DNA of 64,000 nucleotides. It comes from CAIZGX01 sp046048875. Lineage in GTDB: Bacteria; Bacteroidota; Bacteroidia; Flavobacteriales_D; Sanyastnellaceae. Below, one piece after another: positions 1 to 7,445 of this stretch (the stretch's first letter is position 1; every line of letters begins with the position of its first letter). The position numbers and the translations under genes were made by a program. The notes beneath the pieces are model-generated. The model did no database searches. It was not told where the DNA came from and was given only the letters and a program-made list of their open reading frames with translations. The DNA lies in assembly GCA_046048875.1 (NCBI GenBank), contig JBJOFG010000015.1, positions 1 to 64,000 on the forward strand. The letters run 5' to 3'.

Positions 1-292
1 ATTCCTACGATGTAATTGGAAAATCGAAGATTTTATTCCTACTATGTAATGGGAAATCCTTCGGATTTATTCCTACGATGTAATTGGAAAATCGAAGATT
101 TTATTCCTACTATGTAATTGGAACTACGTTGTTGGAACTACGTTGTTGGACCCTCGCAGCGGAGTTGCCCTCGTTTTAAAGAAACCCTCGCGAAGCATTC
201 GCCAAAGGCATTCGTTGAAAACATTTGTTGCTCCGCAACATTCGCCCTCCGGGCATTAGTTGCTCCGCAACATTATTCCTCCGCCAACCTCT
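1..292. repeat. Mini-hairpin repeat array 1
   Basis: The array is built of short inverted repeats with mostly 3-nt loops separated by constant linkers. Units include TAC-GAT-GTA, AAAATC-GAA-GATTTT (20-34), AAATCC-TTC-GGATTT (54-68), AAC-TAC-GTT (twice), GCC-AAA-GGC, GTTGC-TCC-GCAAC (twice) and GCCC-TCC-GGGC. Linkers are ATTCC/ATTGG in the first half and CCTC or ATTC in the second. It runs into the 3' end of the minus-strand gene, whose stop codon (273-275) lies inside it. Short open frames across it look spurious. Confidence 0.85.
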
Positions 293-1169
293 TCTCGAAT
301 TTATTGTAAATGAAAAACATCAATAATCCGAACACCACTGCTGCAACGATAAGGATGGTGTTCATTAATCCTGTTACCGAAAATGATAAGCGAATGAGAA
401 TGGTGGAAATAATAAATCCCGAATTCCGAATAACCTTGTGAAACTCATCGGTATGAAAAAATGAAAACAGCAAGAGAAAAACATCTACAATAATCAAAAC
501 GGTAAAAAACTGCTCGAAAAACACATTGTTCAAATTCTGAAACGCAACATCGGCGTTTTCAGATGGAGATAAAACACCAAATAACCATGTAGAGAACGAA
601 TACATAGAGAGAACTATCAGGATTGGCACAAGTGCCAACGCCATAAGTTTCTTCACTCGAATAAAACGGGCAGTTCCAGCTTCTTTACTCATGTCAGCCT
701 CTGTTGCTAAATTTCTTTTCTTACTTTGCTTGAAGAATAAATAAATCAGGAAAAAGAGAATGACCGAAGCCAAGATATCATACGTAAACTGCAAATCATA
801 TTTCTGACTGAACCAATCCGGCGAAAGAGACAATGCAGAGAGATCTTTGAAAATTCTGCGGATAATAATTAGCGTAATAATCTCGTACTGCTTGCCTATG
901 TAAGTGGTAATTGAACGCGGCAGATAAAAAATAAGCAAGTAAACTTCGTATACCAATACAAACGAAAAAGGCGTGTAAATGGCTGCAATAGGGTTTTCAA
1001 AAAGTGTTGTACCAGTATCAATCTTTACCACACCCAAATCCACCAAAAAGATAATCGAAAGGTGAATGAAGAAACTCGCTATCGCAATAATGAGAATGAT
1101 TCGCTCACTCTTCTTTCGCGTTTCGTCGGACAATAACGTTTGATAAAGAGAGTGTTCTAGTTGATTCAT
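273..1169 (-). CDS. Hypothetical multi-pass membrane protein
   Basis: I do not recognise the family. The 298-residue protein starts at MNQLEHSLYQ; an in-frame ATG nine codons upstream is less likely because a short soluble head before the first membrane segment is more natural. It has about six hydrophobic segments: one near residues 25-45, two around 60-90, one near 140-155, one near 180-200 and two in the C-terminal third. A charged Lys/Arg-rich loop sits mid-protein (the KQSKKR region). No enzyme motif is visible. It is divergent from the metH operon. The last codons and the stop lie inside the neighbouring hairpin array, so the natural C-terminus may have been altered. Confidence 0.7.
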   Translation of the reverse strand: MNQLEHSLYQTLLSDETRKKSERIILIIAIASFFIHLSIIFLVDLGVVKIDTGTTLFENPIAAIYTPFSFVLVYEVYLLIFYLPRSITTYIGKQYEIITLIIIRRIFKDLSALSLSPDWFSQKYDLQFTYDILASVILFFLIYLFFKQSKKRNLATEADMSKEAGTARFIRVKKLMALALVPILIVLSMYSFSTWLFGVLSPSENADVAFQNLNNVFFEQFFTVLIIVDVFLLLFSFFHTDEFHKVIRNSGFIISTILIRLSFSVTGLMNTILIVAAVVFGLLMFFIYNKFEKRLAEE

Positions 1170-1205
1170 TATTAAAGAACAAGATAGAGAGAACAAAGTT
1201 CACGC

Positions 1206-1489
1206 TTTGGAAAACCTTCGGTTTTATTCCTACTTCGTAATGGGAAAATCGAAGATTTTATTCCTACTATGTAATTGGAACTACGTTGTTAGAACTACGT
1301 TGTTAGAACTACGTTTCCCGATAGCTATCGGGAGGAACTTCGTTGTTAGACCCTCGCAACGGAGTTGCCCTCGTTTCAAAGAAACCCTCGCAAAGCCATT
1401 TGCCCTCGTCCGTAGGACCCTCGCGAAGCATTCGCCGAAGGCTTTCGTTAAAAACATTCGCCCTTCGGGCATTCGTTCGAAGAACATTC
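1206..1489. repeat. Mini-hairpin repeat array 2 (clearest example)
   Basis: It opens with AAAACC-TTC-GGTTTT (1211-1225), then TAC-NNN-GTA and AAC-TAC-GTT units and the loopless palindrome CCCGATAGCTATCGGG (1317-1332). From 1356 to 1489 nine hairpins follow back to back: GCAAC-GGA-GTTGC, GTTTC-AAA-GAAAC, GCAAA-GCCA-TTTGC, GTCC-GTA-GGAC, GC-GAA-GC, GCC-GAA-GGC, GTT-AAA-AAC, GCCC-TTC-GGGC and GTTC-GAA-GAAC. They are joined by 4-nt linkers CCTC, then ATTC or TTTC. Every arm is matched by its complement although the arm sequences all differ. The array ends a few bases before the metH promoter. Confidence 0.9.
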
Positions 1490-1494
1490 TGTAT

Positions 1495-1610
1495 TACATT
1501 TGCACCGCACTTATCCAGAAAGACGGAGGGAATAGGCCCTTAGATGTCTTGGCAACCCGGTAAAGCAGGGTGCCAATTCCTACCTCGAAGCAGTTCGAGG
1601 GGAGATAAGA
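1495..1610 (+). promoter_or_regulatory. Promoter -7 box and SAM-I riboswitch
   Basis: A TACATTTG box (1495-1502) fits the Bacteroidota -7 consensus TAnnTTTG. Directly after it, 1510-1609 reads as a SAM-I (S-box) aptamer. The outer P1 arms are CTTATC and GATAAG. The core GACGGAGGGAATAGGCCC is followed by GATGTCTTGGCAACCC and GGTGCCAATTCCTAC, matching the family signature (GGAGGGA, GGCCC, GGCAACC, GGTGCCAATTCC). It lies in the leader of the methionine synthase genes, a standard target of SAM repression. No clear intrinsic terminator follows, so control may act on translation of the start at 1655. Confidence 0.9.
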
Positions 1611-1654
1611 AAGGAAGTTTCACTTCCGTCCCATTGGGCAGTGCAACACACGCT

Positions 1655-2671
1655 ATGGGAATACTACAAGACATTTCAACAAACATTTTACTTCTCGACG
1701 GTGCTATGGGCACGCAAATTCAATTGCTGAATTTGACCGAAGAAGATTATCGCGGAGAACAATTCAAAGATCACCCTTCGCCGCTGAAGGGCAACAACGA
1801 TCTGCTGTGCATCACGCGTCCGCATTTCATTGAGCGCATTCACCTCAACTACCTCGAGGCGGGTGCAAACATCATTGAAACCAACACCTTCAATGCACAG
1901 CGTATCTCGTTGGAAGATTACAAACTCACACACATCGCCTACGAACTCAATGTGGCGGCGGCGAAAGTGGCAGTGGCCGCGCGAGATAAATTTCAACATG
2001 AAAATCCGAATGCACCGAAAGCATATGTGGCCGGTGCCATTGGTCCTACTTCGAAAACATGCTCGCTCTCACCCGATGTGGAACGTCCCGAATTCAGAGC
2101 CGTGAATTACAACGAATTGAAGTCTGCCTACCGCGAACAAGTGGAAGGACTTTTAGACGGAGGTGTAGATGCTATCCTCGTTGAAACCATCTTCGATACC
2201 CTCAACGCGAAAGCCGCATTCCATGCGATTCTCGATGTGATGGAAGACCGAAACCTTTCCGCCATTACCAAAGAAAATCCAAACGGAGATCTTGCCATTA
2301 TGGCCAGCGGTACCATTACGGATTTAGCGGGAAGAACGCTAAGCGGACAAACAGCTGCGGCATTCGCCGTTTCGCTGGAACACGTTCCGCTTTTCAGTTT
2401 GGGATTCAACTGCGCTTTGGGTGCTGAACAATTGCTTCCGCAAGTGCTCGCGCTGAAAGCCTTCACCAATGCGTATTTGAGCGCGTATCCGAATGCAGGA
2501 TTGCCCAACGCTATGGGCGGGTATGACGAAAGCCCGGAAACCTTCCGCTCGAAAATTGCTCCGTTTTTAAATCAACCCGAACTCCGAATCATAGGCGGAT
2601 GTTGTGGCACTTCGCCCGCGCACATCAAAGCCCTTCACGAACTCATTCATTCCGAAAACAACCATGCATAA
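1655..2671 (+). CDS. metH: Methionine synthase, homocysteine-binding subunit (split MetH part 1)
   Basis: This 338-residue protein corresponds to the N-terminal homocysteine S-methyltransferase barrel of MetH. It begins with a typical LLLDGAMGTQI segment and carries the three zinc-ligand cysteines: Cys253 in GFNCALG and Cys316/Cys317 in GGCCGTS. An open frame extends upstream, but that part lies inside the riboswitch, so the ATG at 1655 (MGILQDI) is the start. The protein ends after the barrel. The cobalamin and folate modules are on the next gene, which overlaps it by 8 bases, so the two are translationally coupled halves of one enzyme. Confidence 0.93.
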   Translation: MGILQDISTNILLLDGAMGTQIQLLNLTEEDYRGEQFKDHPSPLKGNNDLLCITRPHFIERIHLNYLEAGANIIETNTFNAQRISLEDYKLTHIAYELNVAAAKVAVAARDKFQHENPNAPKAYVAGAIGPTSKTCSLSPDVERPEFRAVNYNELKSAYREQVEGLLDGGVDAILVETIFDTLNAKAAFHAILDVMEDRNLSAITKENPNGDLAIMASGTITDLAGRTLSGQTAAAFAVSLEHVPLFSLGFNCALGAEQLLPQVLALKAFTNAYLSAYPNAGLPNAMGGYDESPETFRSKIAPFLNQPELRIIGGCCGTSPAHIKALHELIHSENNHA

Positions 2672-5327
2672 CACACTCTTCCTTTCCGGACTTGAAGTCG
2701 TACGCATTGAAGCGCAATCGAACTTCATTAACGTGGGTGAACGCACCAACGTGGCCGGGTCTATTCAATTCAAAAAGGCCATTCAAGAAAAGGATTATAA
2801 CAAGGCCATTGCCATTGCCCGCGAACAAGTGGAAAGCGGTTCGGTGATTCTGGACATTAACATGGACGATGCACTGATCGACGGCGTGGAGGCCATGCGT
2901 ACGTTTTGCAACTTGCTGGCTGCAGAGCCCGACATTAGCCGCGTTCCGTTGATGATCGATTCATCAAAATGGGAAATCATTGAAGCCGGTTTGCAATGCG
3001 CGCAAGGAAAGTGTATTGTGAATTCCCTCAGTCTGAAAGACGGCGATGAAGCCTTTATTGAAAAGGCGAAACTGGTAAAGAAATACGGCGCTGCGATTGT
3101 GGTGATGGCGTTCGATGAACACGGCCAAGCAGATACCTACGAGCGTAGAATTAACATCTGTAAACGCGCTTATCGCGTGTTGACAGAAGTTGTGAAATTC
3201 CCAGCGCACAACATCATTTTCGATCCGAATATTTTTCCAGTTGGAACCGGCTTGGAAGAACATAAAAACTACGCAATCGATTTCTTCAAAGCCACAGAAT
3301 GGATCAAACAAAATCTTCCGCATGCGAAAGTGAGCGGAGGCGTTTCGAATGTCTCATTTTCGTTTCGAGGAAACAACGTTGTGCGCGAAGCAATGCACGC
3401 TTCTTTCCTTTATCACGGCGTGAAAGCCGGGATGGACATGGGAATTGTGAATACCGCGCAGCTTGCGGTGTACGACGAAGTCGATAAAAATTTAATGTTG
3501 AAGGTGGAAGATGTTATTCTCAATCGAACTGAAAATGCCACCGAAGCACTACTTGAAATAGCGCAAGAATTCAACACGCAAAAAAATAAAATTGAAACGG
3601 TAGCAGCATGGAGAAGCGAGTCGCTTCAGAAACGATTGTCGCACGCGCTTGTGCACGGCATAACCACACACATTGAAGAAGATGTGCTGGAAGCACTCGA
3701 GCACTACCCCACTCCTCTCGCTATTATCGAAGGACCTTTGATGGACGGAATGAATATCGTGGGCGATTATTTCGGAAGTGGAAAAATGTTTCTTCCACAA
3801 GTGGTGAAAAGTGCGCGCGTCATGAAAGCCGCTGTGGCTGTGCTCGAACCGCAATTGCTCGCGGAAAAAGAACGCAACCCTTCCACCCATGAAGCGAAGA
3901 AAAAAATAGTGCTCGCCACCGTAAAAGGAGACGTGCACGACATTGGAAAAAACATTGTGAGCATTGTCTTGGCGTGCAACGGATATGACATTGTAGACCT
4001 CGGAGTTATGGTTCCGAATGAGGTCATTATTGAAACCGCTATTCGTGAAAACGCCGATGCCATTGGCCTTAGCGGACTCATTACGCCTTCCCTGGAAATC
4101 ATGTGCGACTTGGCTGAAGATCTTTCAAGACGTAAATTGAATTTCCCACTGCTCATTGGAGGTGCTACCACTTCCCGCGTGCACACTGCCGTGAAGATTG
4201 AACCACGCACCCACGTTCCTGTTATACACGTCAACGATGCCAGTAAAGTCGTTCCAGCCGTGCGCAGTTTGTTCAACAAAAACGAAAGCGAAGCTTTCCT
4301 TCAACACATAAAAACCGACTATGCGCGTGTTCGCGAAAACTACGAAACACATCAGCGTGAAAAACGTCGCGTGTCACTGAACGAAGCGCGTAGCAATGCA
4401 TTCAAAGCATCTGCTGAACACATTCCCTTCAAACCGAAACAACTCGGAATACAAAAGTTTAAATTTAGTTTGAAGGAAGTGTCAGAATACATCGACTGGA
4501 CACCCTTCTTCCAAGCGTGGCAATTGGCTGGGAAATTTCCTGATGTGTTAACCGATGAAGTTGTTGGAGCCCAAGCCACAGTTTTGTACAAAGAGGTGCA
4601 AGTACTTTTGAATTCTTGGATTAACGAAGGAAGAACAACCGAAGGAACATTCGGTTTGTTCCCAGCAAAACGAAAAGACACCGACGACCTTGAAGTCTTC
4701 TCGAAGGCTTATTCTTCCTGCAACGAAGACGTGACTTTCCTAACACTTCGTCAACAAACACAGAAAGCGCAGGGTGTTCCGAACTTTGCGCTAGCTGACT
4801 TCATAGCTTCTGACCGCGAAGATTACATCGGCTGTTTCGCAGTTACCACCGGACAATGGGCCGAAGACATTGCAAATCAATTCAAATTGAACAACGACGA
4901 TTACAACGCCATTCTTTCGAAGGCACTCGCCGATCGTTTGGCAGAAGCCACAGCCGAATTGCTACATGAAAAAGTTCGAAAAGAATACTGGGGTTACGCA
5001 TCGAACGAACACCTTTCGAATGCCGATCTCATCTCGGAAAAGTACACCGGTATTCGTCCGGCACCGGGTTATCCTGCTTGCCCCGACCACGAAGAAAAGC
5101 GCACCATCTGGAAATTATTGAATGTGGAAAATGAAATTGGAATCTCGTTAACCGAGTCGCTCGCTATGTATCCGACTGCCTCTGTAAGTGGCTATTTCAT
5201 TGGCCATCCGGAAAGTAAATATTTCGGTGTGGGGAAAATTGAAATGGATCAAGTGGAAGATTATGCGCAGCGCAGAGGCGTTAGCGTTCAAGAAGCAAAA
5301 AAAATATTATCACCCTTATTGTTCTAA
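2664..5327 (+). CDS. metH: Cobalamin-dependent methionine synthase, folate/B12/activation subunit (split MetH part 2)
   Basis: This 887-residue protein supplies the rest of MetH. The pterin-binding (methyltetrahydrofolate) barrel starts with NVGERTNVAGS. The B12 cap and Rossmann modules follow, with the cobalamin-ligand motif DVHDIGKN (His425). The C-terminal SAM-binding activation domain contains RPAPGYPACPDH. It transfers methyl from 5-methyltetrahydrofolate through cobalamin to homocysteine held by the partner subunit. I chose the ATG at 2664 (MHNTLFLSGLEV), because upstream codons only overlap part 1. metF follows after one base. The size is normal for MetH minus its first domain. Confidence 0.93.
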   Translation: MHNTLFLSGLEVVRIEAQSNFINVGERTNVAGSIQFKKAIQEKDYNKAIAIAREQVESGSVILDINMDDALIDGVEAMRTFCNLLAAEPDISRVPLMIDSSKWEIIEAGLQCAQGKCIVNSLSLKDGDEAFIEKAKLVKKYGAAIVVMAFDEHGQADTYERRINICKRAYRVLTEVVKFPAHNIIFDPNIFPVGTGLEEHKNYAIDFFKATEWIKQNLPHAKVSGGVSNVSFSFRGNNVVREAMHASFLYHGVKAGMDMGIVNTAQLAVYDEVDKNLMLKVEDVILNRTENATEALLEIAQEFNTQKNKIETVAAWRSESLQKRLSHALVHGITTHIEEDVLEALEHYPTPLAIIEGPLMDGMNIVGDYFGSGKMFLPQVVKSARVMKAAVAVLEPQLLAEKERNPSTHEAKKKIVLATVKGDVHDIGKNIVSIVLACNGYDIVDLGVMVPNEVIIETAIRENADAIGLSGLITPSLEIMCDLAEDLSRRKLNFPLLIGGATTSRVHTAVKIEPRTHVPVIHVNDASKVVPAVRSLFNKNESEAFLQHIKTDYARVRENYETHQREKRRVSLNEARSNAFKASAEHIPFKPKQLGIQKFKFSLKEVSEYIDWTPFFQAWQLAGKFPDVLTDEVVGAQATVLYKEVQVLLNSWINEGRTTEGTFGLFPAKRKDTDDLEVFSKAYSSCNEDVTFLTLRQQTQKAQGVPNFALADFIASDREDYIGCFAVTTGQWAEDIANQFKLNNDDYNAILSKALADRLAEATAELLHEKVRKEYWGYASNEHLSNADLISEKYTGIRPAPGYPACPDHEEKRTIWKLLNVENEIGISLTESLAMYPTASVSGYFIGHPESKYFGVGKIEMDQVEDYAQRRGVSVQEAKKILSPLLF

Positions 5328-5328
5328 T

Positions 5329-6282
5329 ATGAAAGTCATTCAGCATTTGGAAGAAGCGAAGCGCACGTTGTTCAGCATTGAAATTTTACCTCCGTTGAAA
5401 GGAGATAATATTCAAGAGATTTACACCACCATGAACGAACTCATTCAGTTCGAACCTGCGTTTGTAGACGTGACTTATCACCGCGAAGAATATGTCTTTC
5501 GTGATGCTGGGAATGGTTTGTTGAAGAAACACACGGTTCGCAAAAGACCAGGTACAGTGGGCATTTGCGCGGCGTTGTTGAACAAGTATCAAATCGATAC
5601 CATACCGCATATCATATGCGGAGGATTCTCGAAACAAGACACGGAAGACGCGTTGATAGACCTTCACTTTTTAGGCATTGACAATGTGCTTTTATTGCGC
5701 GGAGATGCTATTAAAAGTGAAGGAAGATTTGTTCCTGAAGTCGATGGAAACAAATACGCGAAAGAGTTGGTTCAGCAAGTGGTAAACATGAATGAAGGGA
5801 AGTATCTCGATCCCGATTTGCGCAATGTGCAACACACGAACTTCTGCATTGGCGTTGCTGGATATCCAGAAAAACATTTCGAATCGCCGAATCAGCAAAT
5901 GGACTTGAGCTATTTGAAACAGAAAGTAGACGCCGGTGCGGAATACATTGTGACGCAGATGTTCTTCGACAATAAAAAATATTTCTCCTTTGTGGAAGCC
6001 TGTCGTTCTGCGGGAATCAACGTCCCCATTATCCCAGGACTGAAGCCGTTGAGCACCTTGTCTCAATTGAACATTCTCCCGCATCACTTCCACATAGACA
6101 TTCCGCAAGAATTAACAGAACAAGTTTTGCGCGCGAAGAGCAAAGAAGAGATTCAAGAGATCGGCATCGCTTGGTGCATTGCACAATCGAAAGAACTCAA
6201 AGACGCCGGAGTTCCTTGTTTGCATTATTACACGATGGGAAAGGTTAAGGCGATTTCTGCGATAGCTTCAAGTGTTTTCTAA
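5329..6282 (+). CDS. metF: Methylenetetrahydrofolate reductase
   Basis: This 317-residue protein matches MetF, the FAD enzyme that reduces 5,10-methylene- to 5-methyltetrahydrofolate, the methyl donor for MetH. Family features are the early FSIEILPPLKGDN segment, the central NVLLLRGD segment, and the GAEYIVTQMFFDN segment near residue 210. The true start is MKVIQHLEEA at 5329, one base after the metH stop; an earlier in-frame GTG lies within metH. Third gene of the SAM-riboswitch operon. The hairpin array begins immediately at its stop codon. Confidence 0.95.
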   Translation: MKVIQHLEEAKRTLFSIEILPPLKGDNIQEIYTTMNELIQFEPAFVDVTYHREEYVFRDAGNGLLKKHTVRKRPGTVGICAALLNKYQIDTIPHIICGGFSKQDTEDALIDLHFLGIDNVLLLRGDAIKSEGRFVPEVDGNKYAKELVQQVVNMNEGKYLDPDLRNVQHTNFCIGVAGYPEKHFESPNQQMDLSYLKQKVDAGAEYIVTQMFFDNKKYFSFVEACRSAGINVPIIPGLKPLSTLSQLNILPHHFHIDIPQELTEQVLRAKSKEEIQEIGIAWCIAQSKELKDAGVPCLHYYTMGKVKAISAIASSVF

Positions 6283-6425
6283 TCGAAATGTCATTTCGAT
6301 CAATCACTTCGTGATCAATTGCGTTGCAATCAATCGCTCCGCGAGTAACTAAAATAGTCGAAGACATTCGCGAAGCATTCGTCGCTGACATTCGTTGCTG
6401 CGCAACATTCGCCCTTCGGGCATTT
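6283..6425. repeat. Mini-hairpin repeat array 3
   Basis: The array starts on the base after the metF stop with CGAAATG-T-CATTTCG. A run with linker TCAA follows: TCAC-TTC-GTGA (6304-6314), TTGC-GTT-GCAA (6319-6329), TCGC-TCC-GCGA (6334-6344). It continues with the ATTC-linker class: GC-GAA-GC, GTC-GCT-GAC, GTTGC-TGC-GCAAC, GCCC-TTC-GGGC. This shows a third linker type (TCAA) with the same 3-nt-loop rule. Confidence 0.85.
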
Positions 6426-6505
6426 GGCATAAACCCGCATAACATGTTCTAGTTTTTCCATTCTCACTCAACTAAATTTATTTCTGAAAATAAAAATTAA
6501 TTACT

Positions 6506-6536
6506 TACCTTTGACGTTAGTAACGTCACGCGTTAC
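6506..6536 (+). promoter_or_regulatory. higBA promoter and operator
   Basis: TACCTTTG (6506-6513) fits the TAnnTTTG -7 box. Starting on its last base is a perfect inverted repeat GACGTTA-G-TAACGTC (6513-6527). A second overlapping one, GTAAC-N7-GTTAC (6520-6536), ends just before the higB ATG. The placement over the expected transcription start suggests autorepression by the HigA antitoxin, as is usual for such pairs (inference). Confidence 0.65.
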
Positions 6537-6537
6537 C

Positions 6538-6822
6538 ATGATTAAATCATTTGGAAATAGAAGTACTGAACGTATTTGGAATGGCTTATACAATCGAGCT
6601 TTCTCCCTTGAAATTCAGGAGATCGCTCGCAGAAAACTTAGAATGCTGAATAGTTCTGCAGATATTATTGACCTTAGAGTACCTCCTTCAAACAAGCTGG
6701 AAAAACTAAAGGGCAATCTGAAAGAATATTATTCCATTCGAGTGAACAATCAGTGGCGAATAATTTTCAAATGGCATGAAAACAATGCTTATCAAGTTGA
6801 GTTAATTGATTATCACAAATGA
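6538..6822 (+). CDS. higB: HigB-like RelE/ParE-fold toxin
   Basis: This 94-residue protein resembles HigB/RelE mRNA-interferase toxins. The core includes LKGNLKEYYSIRVNNQWRI, the typical basic strand-turn before IIFKWHENNAYQVELIDYH, where family catalytic residues lie. I chose the ATG at 6538 (MIKSFGNR); an upstream frame from 6511 overlaps the operator. The toxin gene precedes the antitoxin, the usual HigBA order, and the two overlap by 4 bases (ATGA). Probably cleaves translated mRNA when HigA is degraded (family knowledge). Confidence 0.85.
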   Translation: MIKSFGNRSTERIWNGLYNRAFSLEIQEIARRKLRMLNSSADIIDLRVPPSNKLEKLKGNLKEYYSIRVNNQWRIIFKWHENNAYQVELIDYHK

Positions 6823-7145
6823 AGAAATTAAAGAACATACATCCAGGAGAGATCTTACTAAAAGAGTTTTTAGAACCCTTAGAAATCAGCAGCTATCGCT
6901 TGGCGAAAGACTTATGTATCCCACAAACAAGGATTTCTTCTATCGTTAATGGTACAAGAAGAATCACAGCCGACACAGCTCTTCGCTTATCTCTTTACTT
7001 TGGCAACTCAGCCAAATTCTGGCTTTCACTTCAAGATGATTATGACATTGAGGAAGAGCTTCGCTCTAAAAAGAAAGAACTCGGATTGATTAAACGATGT
7101 GAACTTGGTAAAAAGAAAACCTTCGGTTTTATTCCTACTTCGTAA
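6819..7145 (+). CDS. higA: HigA-like XRE-family antitoxin
   Basis: HTH antitoxin of the HigA group, 108 residues. The N-terminus IHPGEILLKEFLEP is typical, followed by the helix-turn-helix region (YRLAKDLCIPQTRISSIVNG) and ALRLSLYFGNSAKFWLSLQ. It should bind HigB and the operator at 6513-6536. The last eleven residues (KKKTFGFIPTS) and the stop codon are encoded by the hairpin array that starts at 7116: AAAACC-TTC-GGTTTT, ATTCC, TAC-TTC-GTA. The natural C-terminus was therefore probably replaced when the array arrived. Confidence 0.88.
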   Translation: MKKLKNIHPGEILLKEFLEPLEISSYRLAKDLCIPQTRISSIVNGTRRITADTALRLSLYFGNSAKFWLSLQDDYDIEEELRSKKKELGLIKRCELGKKKTFGFIPTS

Positions 7146-7337
7146 TTGGAAATCCTTCGGATTTATTCCTACTTCGTAATTGGAAAATCGAAGATTTTAT
7201 TCCTACTGTGTAATGGGAAAATCGAAGATTTTATTCCTACTGTGTAATTGGAACTGCGTTGTTAAACCCTCGCAACGAAGTTGCCCTCGTTTCAAAGAAA
7301 CCCTCGCAAAGCGATTTGCCCTCGTCCGAAGGACCCT
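7116..7337. repeat. Mini-hairpin repeat array 4
   Basis: The array begins inside higA and ends where the minus-strand FeoB-associated gene stops. Units: AAAACC-TTC-GGTTTT, TAC-TTC-GTA (twice), AAATCC-TTC-GGATTT, AAAATC-GAA-GATTTT (twice), TAC-TGT-GTA (twice), AAC-TGC-GTT. Then the CCTC-linker run GCAAC-GAA-GTTGC, GTTTC-AAA-GAAAC, GCAAA-GCGA-TTTGC, GTCC-GAA-GGAC. It fills the gap between two convergent genes. Confidence 0.85.
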
Positions 7338-7445
7338 CTAACGTTTTTCGCACCCCTCGCAAGACTCTCCCTTTTTAAAGAAAAGCCGCTTCACAACATA
7401 ATACGTCGCGAAAAGAAGAACAGCTATCGTTAGCGCGACTTGCAT
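7338..7445 (-). CDS. FeoB-associated Cys-rich membrane miniprotein
   Basis: This 35-codon gene starts with MQVALTIAVLLFATYYVVKR and ends KKGESCEGCEKR. One N-terminal membrane helix is followed by a basic stretch and a Cys-x2-Cys pair, the pattern of the small 'FeoB-associated Cys-rich' proteins. Its ATG overlaps the feoB stop (TAATG), so it is the third gene of feoA-feoB-(this gene). It may help handle ferrous iron on the cytoplasmic side of FeoB (inference from position and cysteines). Its end touches array 4. Confidence 0.75.
   Translation of the reverse strand: MQVALTIAVLLFATYYVVKRLFFKKGESCEGCEKR

Noticed and set aside
1..292. CRISPR array
   Set aside because: Units are short inverted repeats with fixed linkers, not direct repeats with unique spacers, and no cas genes are present.
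118..309. Open frame across array 1 (also 1207-1563, 48429-48620, 50519-50824)
   Set aside because: The recurring peptide SQRSCPRFKETLA in three of them is just the translation of hairpin units, and more than one frame is open; no independent coding signal.
6283..6425. REP/RAYT or integron attC elements
   Set aside because: No RAYT transposase or integrase is in the window, and unit sizes and pairing do not match attC or REP forms.
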